32,306 nt of DNA from JBASEY01 sp049652745. GTDB lineage: Bacteria; CSSED10-310. Below the pieces are notes generated by a model. The model worked only from the letters and a program-made list of their open reading frames with translations, had not been told where the DNA came from and ran no database searches. Positions 1 through 7,579 of the stretch are shown here, one piece after another. The translations under genes were made by a program, and so were the position numbers. Position 1 is the first letter of the stretch. Each line of letters starts with the position of its first letter. Location of the stretch: contig JBASEY010000020.1 in NCBI GenBank assembly GCA_049652745.1, forward strand, positions 1 to 32,306, written 5' to 3'.

Positions 1-1407
1 TAACAGCAGGTTGACAACGTCGAGCTTACCAGCCTGTGATGCTCTCATTAGGGCAGTTTTACCTTTGTTATCTTGAATATTCAGCTCAGCGCCTTTGTTT
101 AACAGCAGGTTGACAACGTCGAGCTTACCTGTTTGTGATGCCATTATTAGGGCAGTTTTACTTTTACTATTTTGAATATTCACCTCAGCGCCATTGTCTA
201 GCAGCAGCTTAACGACGTCGAGCTGTCCATAGCATGATGCCTTCAATAGGGCGGTTTCACCGTTCTCATCTTTCATATTAACTTTAGCGCCGTTGTCTAA
301 AAGCAGCTTAGCAATATCGAGGTGACTTTTATCTAATGCCTTCATTAGGGCAAATTCACAGTAGTTATTTTTCTTGTTCACATCTGCGCCCTTATCTACC
401 AACAGCTTAACAACATCGAGGTGACCATTCCACGATGCCTTCATTAGGGCAGTAGAACCGTCGTAATCTCTCATATTCACCTCAGCGCCACTCTCTAGCA
501 GCAGCTTAACAACGTCGAACTGTCCATAGCTTGACGCCTTCATTAGGGCAGTTTCACCGTGTTTAACTTTCTTATTCACCTTAGCGCCGTTGTCTAAAAG
601 CAGCTCGACGATGTCGATGTAACCGAAGCATGATGCAAATATTAGAGCAGTATAACCGTAATTATCTTTCATATTCACATCAGCGCCATTGTTTAACAGT
701 TGCTCAACAACATTAAGATTACCTGCCTGTGAAGCCACTATAAGATCAGCACTGCCGCATATCTTAGCGCCCTTGTCTAACAGCAGCTTGGCAACATTGA
801 GGTGTCCAGTATATAATGCCTCAAAGAGGGCAGTATAACCGTATTTATCTTGCATATTCACCTCAGCACCGTTCTCTAACAGCAGCTTAACAACATTAAG
901 ATTACCTGCCTTTGATGCCGCTATAAGATCAGTACTACCAGTCATCTTAGCGCCTTTGTCTAACAGTAGCTTAACAACATCAATATGACCGCCACCAGAT
1001 GCCTTCATTAGGGCAGTACGACCGTATTTGTCTATCATATTCACTTCAGCGCCTCTGTCTAACAGCAGTTTAACAATATCGAGGTGACCTGTTTCTGATG
1101 CCGCTATTAGGGCAGTTGTGCCGTCGTTATCTTGTAAATTCATCTCAGCGTCGTTGTCTAACAGAAGCTTGACAACATCAATATGACCGCCACCAGAAGC
1201 CGCCATTAGGGCAGTACGACCGTATTTACCTATCACATTCACTTCAGCGTCTCTGTCTAACAGTAGTTTAAGAATATCGAGATGACCTTTCATTGATGCA
1301 TAGAAAAGAGCAGTATAACCATTATTGGTTATGTTAGGATCAGCACCATCAAACAAGGTGGTTTCAACTTCTGCCAGGTTACCATTCTCTATAGCATCCA
1401 TCATTCT
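1..1407 (-). repeat. Tandem 99-bp ankyrin-coding repeat array
   Basis: About fifteen direct repeats with a 99-bp period (33 codons) lie inside the ankyrin gene. On the plus strand they are easy to see as recurring blocks such as ttagggcagt and cagcagcttaacaac. Two units are about 15 bp short, near 926-943 and 740-757, and lie two repeats apart. Confidence 0.9.
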
Positions 1408-1536
1408 ATTCCCAGCTCGCTCATTAAATTTTATTTCTGTTATGCCTTGAGTGTGGGACGAGATAGGAGACAACACTTTTCGGAACAACGCTTGCAGGGA
1501 CAACAGCGCCTTTTTGAATTTGCCTATTGTGGCCAT
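1..1536 (-). CDS. Ankyrin-repeat protein, 3' end outside window
   Basis: The minus strand is open without a stop from an ATG at 1536 to the window edge, giving 512 codons. An AGGAGG ribosome site lies 7 nt before that ATG. Residues 1-43 are a basic leader with no convincing signal peptide. From about residue 44 there are fifteen ankyrin repeats of about 33 residues, with the usual pattern G-x-TAL-x-x-AS-x-x-GH-x-D-V/I-V-K-LLL-D-x-GA-x-V-N; the last is cut by the edge. Ankyrin repeats bind proteins and have no catalytic role of their own, so the partner or any C-terminal effector domain is unknown. Repeats 5 and 7 are shortened. The coding sequence looks more AT-rich than most genes here and the repeats are very alike, which suggests recent expansion and possibly transfer. 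The family is certain; the function is not. Confidence 0.93.
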   Translation of the reverse strand, partial: MATIGKFKKALLSLQALFRKVLSPISSHTQGITEIKFNERAGNRMMDAIENGNLAEVETTLFDGADPNITNNGYTALFYASMKGHLDILKLLLDRDAEVNVIGKYGRTALMAASGGGHIDVVKLLLDNDAEMNLQDNDGTTALIAASETGHLDIVKLLLDRGAEVNMIDKYGRTALMKASGGGHIDVVKLLLDKGAKMTGSTDLIAASKAGNLNVVKLLLENGAEVNMQDKYGYTALFEALYTGHLNVAKLLLDKGAKICGSADLIVASQAGNLNVVEQLLNNGADVNMKDNYGYTALIFASCFGYIDIVELLLDNGAKVNKKVKHGETALMKASSYGQFDVVKLLLESGAEVNMRDYDGSTALMKASWNGHLDVVKLLVDKGADVNKKNNYCEFALMKALDKSHLDIAKLLLDNGAKVNMKDENGETALLKASCYGQLDVVKLLLDNGAEVNIQNSKSKTALIMASQTGKLDVVNLLLNKGAELNIQDNKGKTALMRASQAGKLDVVNLLL

Positions 1537-1598
1537 ATCATTTCCTCCTATCAAGGTGCGGAATGTGTCAATCACGTTGAGATATCTGCCGCGTTCAT

Positions 1599-1895
1599 TC
1601 AAGGTGGATTTCCTTGTTGACCATCGGGGTTTTCCGATGGGTTGATCCTGGCGGCTTTCGGTAACTTGGGAGCTGCCAGAATTGAGTTGACAAACTGTTC
1701 CGGATAATTCGGGTAGAGTTCAAATAAAATAGTGTGAGATCGGCATAATTCACCTCGCTTCGTATTCCGATCTGCTTCGTGCGGAATCGCCGGCTCGTAA
1801 GGCCAGGTAAAACGATGCCGATGGGCACGTTCCTTGATCTCTATATACGGTATTCGTAAAGTTGCCATTTTTAACATCTTTCCATCAATCTTCAT
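1599..1895 (-). CDS. Small hypothetical protein, 98 aa
   Basis: This ORF lies 62 nt upstream of the ankyrin gene on the same strand. I chose the ATG at 1895 because AAAGGA sits 7 nt before it. A longer form starting at 1928 (109 aa) has a weaker site. The product is rich in Arg, Pro and His, begins MKIDGKMLKMATL, and ends in a Pro/Asn/Gln-rich tail. I do not recognise a family and see no membrane segment or signal peptide. A second frame is also open across most of the stretch, so this could be chance or a decayed gene. If real it would probably be cotranscribed with the ankyrin gene. Confidence 0.33.
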   Translation of the reverse strand: MKIDGKMLKMATLRIPYIEIKERAHRHRFTWPYEPAIPHEADRNTKRGELCRSHTILFELYPNYPEQFVNSILAAPKLPKAARINPSENPDGQQGNPP

Positions 1896-1928
1896 CCCGT
1901 TATCCTTTGCTGATTGTAATGAATTCAT

Positions 1929-2334
1929 CTGAATCTCTCTATCTCACCCCAAAAGTTAACTACACTGATCTTTTATGGGCCAGGTGTCTAACGTATATTG
2001 ACAAAGCGGCAGTTCGACTTAATAACTCTCATTTGAATCAGCTCACTTTCCAAAAATTAGACTTCGTTGGAAATATTATCTTTCACTCGAATATGGTAGC
2101 GGCTGTGAAATTTTGAGATAAAAATGACAGTCAAAATAAGAATATAATATAAGGTTACTCCAGATTCAGTTGAATGTGAACAAGGTCGGCAATTCAATCT
2201 GCCGAGTCATTGGATCTGATCGGACAAACTTTTAGAAGGAATCCCTTGAGGTGGGATCGTCAGCTTGTAGAGAAATATAAAATAAGGAAAAGAGGTTAAA
2301 AAGGGTACTCCTGTGGGGCAGCCTGAAAAAAGGC
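1929..2334. other. 406-bp stretch with no supported gene
   Basis: This stretch lies between the divergent weak ORFs. It is AT-rich, especially around 2105-2150. An 84-codon ORF at 1862-2116 (plus) has no ribosome site and an unconvincing composition. A TATAAT-like string at 2143-2148 has only a partial -35 match (ATGACA, 2124-2129) at too short a spacing of 13 nt, so I do not call a promoter. The stretch must contain the 5' signals for whatever transcribes the following small ORF and tRNA. Confidence 0.5.
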
Positions 2335-2535
2335 GTGACAAATGTGTCGATAGAAGGTAAAAAGACTGCTGAGTTCGGTTCTCAGGAAACGACGGTGACT
2401 CCGATTCCGCGTAAATCCGGTGAAAAGGAAGCGGAGAAGAAGGCGAAGCCTGACACGAAACCTATTGAGAAGAAGGAGACATCCCAGGCGAAACCGCCGG
2501 AACCGAAGAAAAAAGAGAAACCGGAACTGATGTAG
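2335..2535 (+). CDS. Lys/Glu/Pro-rich small hypothetical protein, 66 aa
   Basis: The ORF starts with GTG and ends 9 nt before the tRNA-Ala gene. The first 25 residues look globular or beta-like. From about residue 26 the chain becomes a highly charged K/E/P tail with no hydrophobic residues, which should be disordered. The reading frame is open upstream to 2281 with no ATG, so the start is uncertain, and the AGG just before the GTG is too close to be a good ribosome site. I do not recognise a family. The lysine-rich tail resembles nucleic-acid-binding tails only in composition. Chance coding remains possible. Confidence 0.4.
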   Translation: MTNVSIEGKKTAEFGSQETTVTPIPRKSGEKEAEKKAKPDTKPIEKKETSQAKPPEPKKKEKPELM

Positions 2536-2544
2536 ATAGATTTT

Positions 2545-2617
2545 GGGGCTATGGCGCAGTTGGGAGCGCGTCTGACTGGCAGTCAGAAGGTCGAGGGTTC
2601 GAATCCCTCTAGCTCCA
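2545..2617 (+). tRNA. tRNA-Ala(GGC): tRNA-Ala, anticodon GGC
   Basis: A complete 73-nt cloverleaf is visible. The 7-bp acceptor stem is GGGGCTA/TAGCTCC, the D-arm stem is GCGC/GCGC, the anticodon stem is TCTGA/TCAGA with loop CTGGCAG (anticodon GGC), and the T-arm is GAGGG-TTCGAAT-CCCTC. The third acceptor pair is G-U, matching the known G3:U70 identity pair of alanyl-tRNA synthetase, and the discriminator base is A. The 3' CCA is not encoded and must be added after transcription. Confidence 0.97.
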
Positions 2618-2632
2618 TTTTTTAGTGATAAG

Positions 2633-2651
2633 CGGCGCTCATTGAGCGCCG
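2633..2651 (+). terminator. Hairpin after tRNA-Ala, possible terminator
   Basis: A perfect 8-bp stem CGGCGCTC/GAGCGCCG with loop ATT starts 16 nt after the tRNA. It is followed by TTCCTGGTTTC rather than a clean T run, so intrinsic termination would be weak. The core belongs to the GCGYTC-N3-GARCGC hairpin family found at other gene ends in the window. Confidence 0.5.
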
Positions 2652-2825
2652 TTCCTGGTTTCTAGTACTTGGTTTCTGGTTAGGTTTTTCGGTTAATCTA
2701 TACCTGCTGAATTATCTTTATGGTGGTAGATAACTATAGATTCTGAAGTTTAACACTTGGAAATTGGTTATTGGACATTGGATATTGGATATTGACCTCG
2801 CTCCCCGCTCCATGCTACCTGCTCC
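2652..2825. repeat. Interspersed repeat modules between tRNA and sulfatase gene
   Basis: Two modules seen elsewhere occur here. At 2650-2690 is a GTTCCTGGTTTCTAG / TTTCTGGTTAGG stretch, whose reverse complement is near 24294-24325. At 2741-2797 is the module containing AACACTTGG and TTGGTTATTGGACATTGG, also at 11240-11299 and, inverted, at 29071-29130. A C/T-rich run (GCTCCCCGCTCC) follows. No coding potential is seen. Confidence 0.7.
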
Positions 2826-4529
2826 CTAAATATCAGGAACGACGTATCCCAGTGCCCTCAGTTTTTCCAGGGTTTCCGGCGATAAATCCTCGTGTGAAAG
2901 ATGGCTGCGTGATTCCGACTGAGCAAATCCATCCCGAATCAATACACTGAATTCACGGCTGAGACCGGGGTATTCATCGACCAGGTTTACCTGCTCACTG
3001 GGATCCTGCTCCAAATTGAATAGTTCTTGGTGATCAGTTTCGGTATGAAGAATCATCTTTTGATGCGCTGTCCGCAAACCGCGCTGTTTTGTGGCGTTCG
3101 TCGTCATGATCAACCCGTAATTTTCAATCAACGCCATCTGACGAAAGTGCGATGTATCCAACAGGTTGAAACCCTCCATTTTCGTGCCCGGCGGCAATCC
3201 TACAGCCGGCAGCAACGTTGCCGCAATATCACTGGCGCAGGCTAACCGTGTATCCAACCCCGGTTCGACATACGGATAGCCTGAATACAAAACAAGAGGT
3301 ATGGATAATGCCGGTTCGTAAATATCTTCACCATGCGTATAAAAATATCCGTGTTCACCGAAACTCTCACCGTGATCTGCCAACGCCGCTAATACCGTGC
3401 GCTCCATAACGCCAGACCTGGCCAGTTGCCGGAGAATGTCGCCGAAGGCCCGATCTGTCTCGGACACTTCACCTAAATATAATTCCTCCGGACGGCCTGG
3501 TTCCGGTGATTTGTCGGTGAATTGAACCGCTCGGCGGGCGTTTTCTTGCGCCGCTTCATCCGGATAAAAATCGAACGACGGTATCACTCGCCCAGAGTAA
3601 TAAGCCTGCTCATGATCTGGTGGAGCATACGGTGAATGCGGATCAAAATAATGAATCCACAGGAAAAAAGGTGTCGCATCACCGGTATAACGCCGAATCC
3701 ACGGTAGCGCCAGCGAATTGGTATAACGACAGTTCCGCTCCATCATATTGCCGGCTCTGAAATTCCGCCAGGCAAGGTACCAGGAGGCTTGCCGGAGATC
3801 ACCGGGAACAGCGAATCGATCATGATACAACATAAAATCACGGTTCAAACCGAATCGGCGATCCAACGGAAAACAACTGACAAACGCTGCGGTTCGATAG
3901 CCGTTATTTCGCAGAATCCGCGTCATCGTCTCATTGGTTTCATCTAAACGATAACGGTTTTCCGTCGCGCCATGCACCGCTGGAATGGTTGATGTCAACA
4001 TCGACGCATGAGATGGCGTCGTCATAGGAACCGGGCAGACAGCATTTAAATATTGCCGACCTTTGCGCGCCAATCGATCCAGATTGGGGGTGCGCACAAA
4101 AGGGTGGCCGCTGAATCCGGTTGAGTCGGTGCGTAGGGTGTCCAATGTCACCAAAACGATATTGTAAGGGTCAGGCGGGGGGGTGCCGCGCGCATTTTTG
4201 AATGACCAGCCGAGATTGAGGTAAGACAAAGTGAAAGCAACAGCGATCAGCAGCAGAAAGTTCAGGACTGACAGCCATCGGGGATGAGAGCGCAGCAGGA
4301 GACCGAAGCCGAGAAAGACGATAGCGGTAGTGATCATACCTAAAATACCGAGACCAATTGCGTCCCAGACCAGAAAGCCAATGATTTCGCCGGTGCGGTC
4401 AAATTGAGCCAGACCGAAAAAGATGACCATCAGCCCGTCGATGATGCCCAAAACGACTCCGGCATTGAACCCGCCCCATAACACTTGCACGGTTCGCGGC
4501 AATTTTATCTTTTTCCGGATCCTACTCAT
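2826..4529 (-). CDS. Membrane-anchored sulfatase-fold hydrolase
   Basis: 567 residues. Three hydrophobic segments at about 15-42, 50-80 and 86-107 anchor the protein, and the rest is an alkaline-phosphatase/sulfatase-superfamily domain, probably outside the inner membrane. The first metal motif is at 125-135 (IVLVTLDTLRTD), the nucleophile motif at 168-175 and the second metal motif at 384-393 (ADHGESFGEH). The site normally Cys or Ser in C/S-x-P-S-R is Thr170 (TTPSH), so it cannot carry formylglycine. A Thr nucleophile is used by other members of the superfamily such as phosphopentomutase. It could therefore be a phosphodiesterase or phospho-group transferase acting on envelope glycans or lipids rather than a sulfatase. 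It is the last gene of a probable operon, 24 nt after the radical SAM gene. The ribosome site is weak. The fold is sure, the substrate is not. Confidence 0.88.
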   Translation of the reverse strand: MSRIRKKIKLPRTVQVLWGGFNAGVVLGIIDGLMVIFFGLAQFDRTGEIIGFLVWDAIGLGILGMITTAIVFLGFGLLLRSHPRWLSVLNFLLLIAVAFTLSYLNLGWSFKNARGTPPPDPYNIVLVTLDTLRTDSTGFSGHPFVRTPNLDRLARKGRQYLNAVCPVPMTTPSHASMLTSTIPAVHGATENRYRLDETNETMTRILRNNGYRTAAFVSCFPLDRRFGLNRDFMLYHDRFAVPGDLRQASWYLAWRNFRAGNMMERNCRYTNSLALPWIRRYTGDATPFFLWIHYFDPHSPYAPPDHEQAYYSGRVIPSFDFYPDEAAQENARRAVQFTDKSPEPGRPEELYLGEVSETDRAFGDILRQLARSGVMERTVLAALADHGESFGEHGYFYTHGEDIYEPALSIPLVLYSGYPYVEPGLDTRLACASDIAATLLPAVGLPPGTKMEGFNLLDTSHFRQMALIENYGLIMTTNATKQRGLRTAHQKMILHTETDHQELFNLEQDPSEQVNLVDEYPGLSREFSVLIRDGFAQSESRSHLSHEDLSPETLEKLRALGYVVPDI

Positions 4530-4553
4530 GGCAAATTCGGTCTTTTACCGGCA

Positions 4554-5969
4554 TCAATAGTTGTCTTTCCACAGCCATGCCCGTTTGATCAATTCGAAAA
4601 ACGGCATTTTGTAGGTTTTGGAATAACGCCATGCATACGTCAAATTGAACAGCGCCTGAATCATTTTGTTTTTGTGGCCGCGTTTGGCAGCCCATCGGAT
4701 GAATTTTTCCAGGCGTGGAAATTTTACAGCCAGATAAAACAATTTTTGCAACGCCACCAGAGAATCCGATTCAGGATTTTTGAGTACGGTATCATTGAAA
4801 TAGGATTGATTTAAATCGTTGACGCCGTAATCCGCATCCAGCACACCGAGCTCTCGAGCGTATTTTTCCAAAGCGGTTCCGGGATAGGGCTGAATAATCG
4901 AACACCACGGATAATCACTGCGGATGATCTGGTTCAAACGAACGGTTTCCCACGCGTTTTCAAATGTTTCCCCAGGCATGCCCACCATGTTGAAAGTGCC
5001 GATTTTGATGTTGTTTTTACGCAACAATCTTGCCGTGTCGATAATCTGATCCCGACTGATGTTTTTACCGAGTATTTGGTTGCGGATATAGTCATTCCCG
5101 CTTTCAATCCCGAAATACGCGATATAACAGCCGGCGGATTTCATGGCTTCGATTGCCGCAGCAGTCGAAATATCGGCACGTATCAGACAGGAAAAGGGGA
5201 GACTGACTTCTTTTTTATATCGATCCAAAAATTCCAACAGCCATTTTTCATCCAACAGAAACACTTCGTCATCGAATCGAACGGATTTCAGCGGATAATT
5301 TTTGCGAGTTTGATTTATCTCATTACAGATTTTTTTCGGATCCGGCTGGCGCACCATTCTTCCCAGCCCGCAGTAGAGTTCCTTGTAGGCTTTATTGCTG
5401 CAAAACGTGCAATTGAACGGGCATCCCCGGCCCGTAATGAAATGCTTGCTGGGACTGTTTCGCAAGATGGCGTATTTTTTATAATACAAATCCCTGTCGG
5501 GAACCGGAAGTTCGTTCAGGTCTGATACCAGCGGTCGCAGTGGATTGATCTTTATAGAGCCGTTTGCTTTGACACCGATATTTCGGATGGTATCGATTGG
5601 TTGGCCGGTGTCGACACATTCCGCCAGCTCGATCACGGCGCCTTCGCCTTCACCGACACAGATAGCATCAACAGCGGGTTCCCCGACAAATTCCGGGAAA
5701 AAAGTCGGATGCGGGCCGCCGGCGATCAACAAGGCATTGGATTTTTGTTTGAGATGGGAAAACGTTTCCAATACCCATTTGTGAGTGCCGCTGACGGTAT
5801 ATGCCCCAATAATATCCTGCGGGTTATGAGCGACGTAGTCGGCTATGATTTTGGGATCGTTTTCTATCATCAGTTCAACAGTATGACCATGTTGTTTCAG
5901 CAGCGACGACAACGCCATCGTCCCAAGAAACTCAAACCAGAAATTTTGGATGAACAAAACCTTCGCCAT
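4554..5969 (-). CDS. B12-binding domain/radical SAM protein (second of pair)
   Basis: 471 residues from the ATG at 5969, which has AGAGGT upstream and begins 5 nt after the previous gene's TGA. An in-frame start 57 nt earlier would overlap that gene and lacks a better site. Residues 1-140 form a Rossmann-like cobalamin-binding-type domain containing IAGGPHPTFFPE and GEGEGA. The radical SAM [4Fe-4S] motif CxxxCxxC is Cys183, Cys187, Cys190 (GRGCPFNCTFC), followed by a TIM-barrel-like part with YFGIESG. The classical B12 motif DxHxxG is not visible, as is common in this class. Such enzymes do radical methylations or rearrangements, often on lipids, hopanoids, antibiotics or sugars. The substrate here cannot be read from sequence. 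It is paralogous to the upstream gene and of identical length. Confidence 0.9.
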   Translation of the reverse strand: MAKVLFIQNFWFEFLGTMALSSLLKQHGHTVELMIENDPKIIADYVAHNPQDIIGAYTVSGTHKWVLETFSHLKQKSNALLIAGGPHPTFFPEFVGEPAVDAICVGEGEGAVIELAECVDTGQPIDTIRNIGVKANGSIKINPLRPLVSDLNELPVPDRDLYYKKYAILRNSPSKHFITGRGCPFNCTFCSNKAYKELYCGLGRMVRQPDPKKICNEINQTRKNYPLKSVRFDDEVFLLDEKWLLEFLDRYKKEVSLPFSCLIRADISTAAAIEAMKSAGCYIAYFGIESGNDYIRNQILGKNISRDQIIDTARLLRKNNIKIGTFNMVGMPGETFENAWETVRLNQIIRSDYPWCSIIQPYPGTALEKYARELGVLDADYGVNDLNQSYFNDTVLKNPESDSLVALQKLFYLAVKFPRLEKFIRWAAKRGHKNKMIQALFNLTYAWRYSKTYKMPFFELIKRAWLWKDNY

Positions 5970-5974
5970 GCGGT

Positions 5975-7390
5975 TCAGACCTCTTTTTTGAAAAGGGTTC
6001 GAAGACCGCCTTTGACGAGCGTCCATGCTTTGGCTGGAGGTAATTGAAGCAGTTTACGTATTTGTCTGAAAATATAGCGAGGACGAAGGTAGAATCGACG
6101 GTAAGCCCGAGCGATCGTGCGGCGTATTTCCGCCTCTGTTCTGCCTTCGGGAATATATACGATTTCGTTGAACACATTATAAGTGGAAGGATCGTCGTTG
6201 ATAATGGTACCGGTCTCCATCGCCAAGTCCGCCAGGTCGTTGCCGGGATAGGGCACGAACGTCAGCCAATACACGTAATCAGGATCGAGTTCCAATCCGA
6301 ACCGTATAGACTGTTCAGTATCTTCAACTGTTTCAGTCGGCAAGGTCAGCATAAAGGACGCCAAAGTTTCTATACCGACTTTACGGCAGAGTTTGAACGC
6401 TTTTCGTGCCTGATCCAGTGTAGTGCCTTTTCGGATAAGCTTTAACAAACGTTCCACACCGGTTTCGACACCGAAAAAAATCTGATAGCAGCCGGCGTCC
6501 CGCATTTTGGTCAAAATTTCTTCATCGACAAGGTCAACTCGAGTGAAGCAGGCCCAGGGCAGGCGCAGGTTGTTTTCGATCAAAGCGTCACACAGTGCGA
6601 AGACACGGTCGCGGTTGACCGTGAACGTTTCATCGTAAAACTGGATGCTGTCGATCCCGAAAGCCGAGATCATATAGTTGATATCCTCGATGACTTTTTC
6701 AGGTGATCGATAGCGGAAGGATTTGCCGAAAATCAAGTCTCCCGAGCAATACGAGCAATTATATGGGCATCCCCGGCTGGTAAACAGATGGAGTGTTTTA
6801 TTGCCTCTGAGCTGGGCGGAGCTGTGATATTTATCCATCGGGAACAGATGGAGGGCGGGGAAGGGGAGATCGTCCAGGCTCCTGATCAAGGGAGGACGAG
6901 GATTTGTGATGATAGCGTCGGAATTGTCTTTATAGACGATACCGGAGACATCTGAAATCGGTCTTTTATTTTCCAGATGCTCAAGTATATGTTCGAAAGG
7001 AATTTCGCCCTCGCCGACCACGACGAAATCAACAAGATCATCTTGAAGCTGTTGTTCCGGAAACAGAGTTGCCTGTACGCCGCCGAAGACGATTTTGACG
7101 TTGGGAAAGAGTTGTTTTGCGGATTCGGCGACTTTTCGGCATCGAGGAAGGTTCGCACAAAAAGTTTGGAAGCCGATGATATCGGGTTGAAATTTTTGTA
7201 GGCGATCCAGAATATCTTGATAATTTAACTGTTCGGCTTCGGCGTCGATAACGGTCACGTCATGGTCGGCGCGTTCAGTTATCGCGGCGATATAGGCCAG
7301 CCCCATGGAAGGATACACCGCGCCTGCTTCAAGAAGGTCACCGTATCTTTCTTGGAGTGTACCGGGTGGACTAATAAACGCGACTTTCAA
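5975..7390 (-). CDS. B12-binding domain/radical SAM protein (first of pair)
   Basis: 471 residues. The N-terminal domain (about 1-140) starts MKVAFISPPG and has the typical YPSMGLAYIAA segment and GEGEIPFE, as in B12-binding radical SAM enzymes. The iron-sulfur motif is Cys208, Cys212, Cys215 (SRGCPYNCSYC), followed by a partial TIM barrel with FFGVETG. The C-terminal ~90 residues are basic and helical, ending in a Lys/Phe-rich tail that may touch the membrane. This is the first gene of the minus-strand operon and is divergent from the HD-GYP regulator. The next gene starts 5 nt after its TGA, so the two are probably translationally coupled. The chemistry is radical-based; the substrate is unknown. 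The sulfatase-fold enzyme downstream suggests a modified envelope lipid or glycan, which is inference. Confidence 0.9.
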   Translation of the reverse strand: MKVAFISPPGTLQERYGDLLEAGAVYPSMGLAYIAAITERADHDVTVIDAEAEQLNYQDILDRLQKFQPDIIGFQTFCANLPRCRKVAESAKQLFPNVKIVFGGVQATLFPEQQLQDDLVDFVVVGEGEIPFEHILEHLENKRPISDVSGIVYKDNSDAIITNPRPPLIRSLDDLPFPALHLFPMDKYHSSAQLRGNKTLHLFTSRGCPYNCSYCSGDLIFGKSFRYRSPEKVIEDINYMISAFGIDSIQFYDETFTVNRDRVFALCDALIENNLRLPWACFTRVDLVDEEILTKMRDAGCYQIFFGVETGVERLLKLIRKGTTLDQARKAFKLCRKVGIETLASFMLTLPTETVEDTEQSIRFGLELDPDYVYWLTFVPYPGNDLADLAMETGTIINDDPSTYNVFNEIVYIPEGRTEAEIRRTIARAYRRFYLRPRYIFRQIRKLLQLPPAKAWTLVKGGLRTLFKKEV

Positions 7391-7501
7391 TCATGCATCC
7401 TTTCAATTCATTCCGAGTTCGATCGCATCAAGTGATATAAAATACTCTTTGTCTTGCTTATTTCCAAGTTGAAATTTAAAATAGGGGTATTGAGATTAAC
7501 T

Positions 7502-7530
7502 TTGACAAATCGGCTAGGGTTTCTTAATCT
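7502..7530 (+). promoter_or_regulatory. Sigma-70-type promoter for the HD-GYP/kinase operon
   Basis: TTGACA at 7502-7507 matches the -35 consensus exactly. After a 17-nt spacer, TAATCT at 7525-7530 fits the -10 box in four of six positions. It lies 49 nt before the ATG of the response regulator. This is a prediction from consensus only. Confidence 0.6.
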
Positions 7531-7579
7531 TAGCTGGTGCATCCGATGGATGTATTGAAAAAAGGAAAACTAGGCTGTT

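Noticed and set aside
1..1407. CRISPR array
   Set aside because: The regular ~99-bp repeats keep an open reading frame and encode ankyrin repeats, so they are protein repeats.
1621..1640. CCATCGG/CCGATGG hairpin as a terminator
   Set aside because: 7-bp stem without a T run on either strand, and inside the small minus-strand ORF.
1686..1735. TTGACA on the plus strand as a promoter
   Set aside because: No -10 box at 16-18 nt, and no plus-strand gene follows directly.
1862..2116. Plus-strand 84-codon ORF
   Set aside because: No ribosome site, overlaps the minus-strand small ORF start, and has no recognisable protein features.
5601..6047. Plus-strand 148-codon ORF
   Set aside because: Antisense to two well-supported radical SAM genes; no ribosome site or family features.
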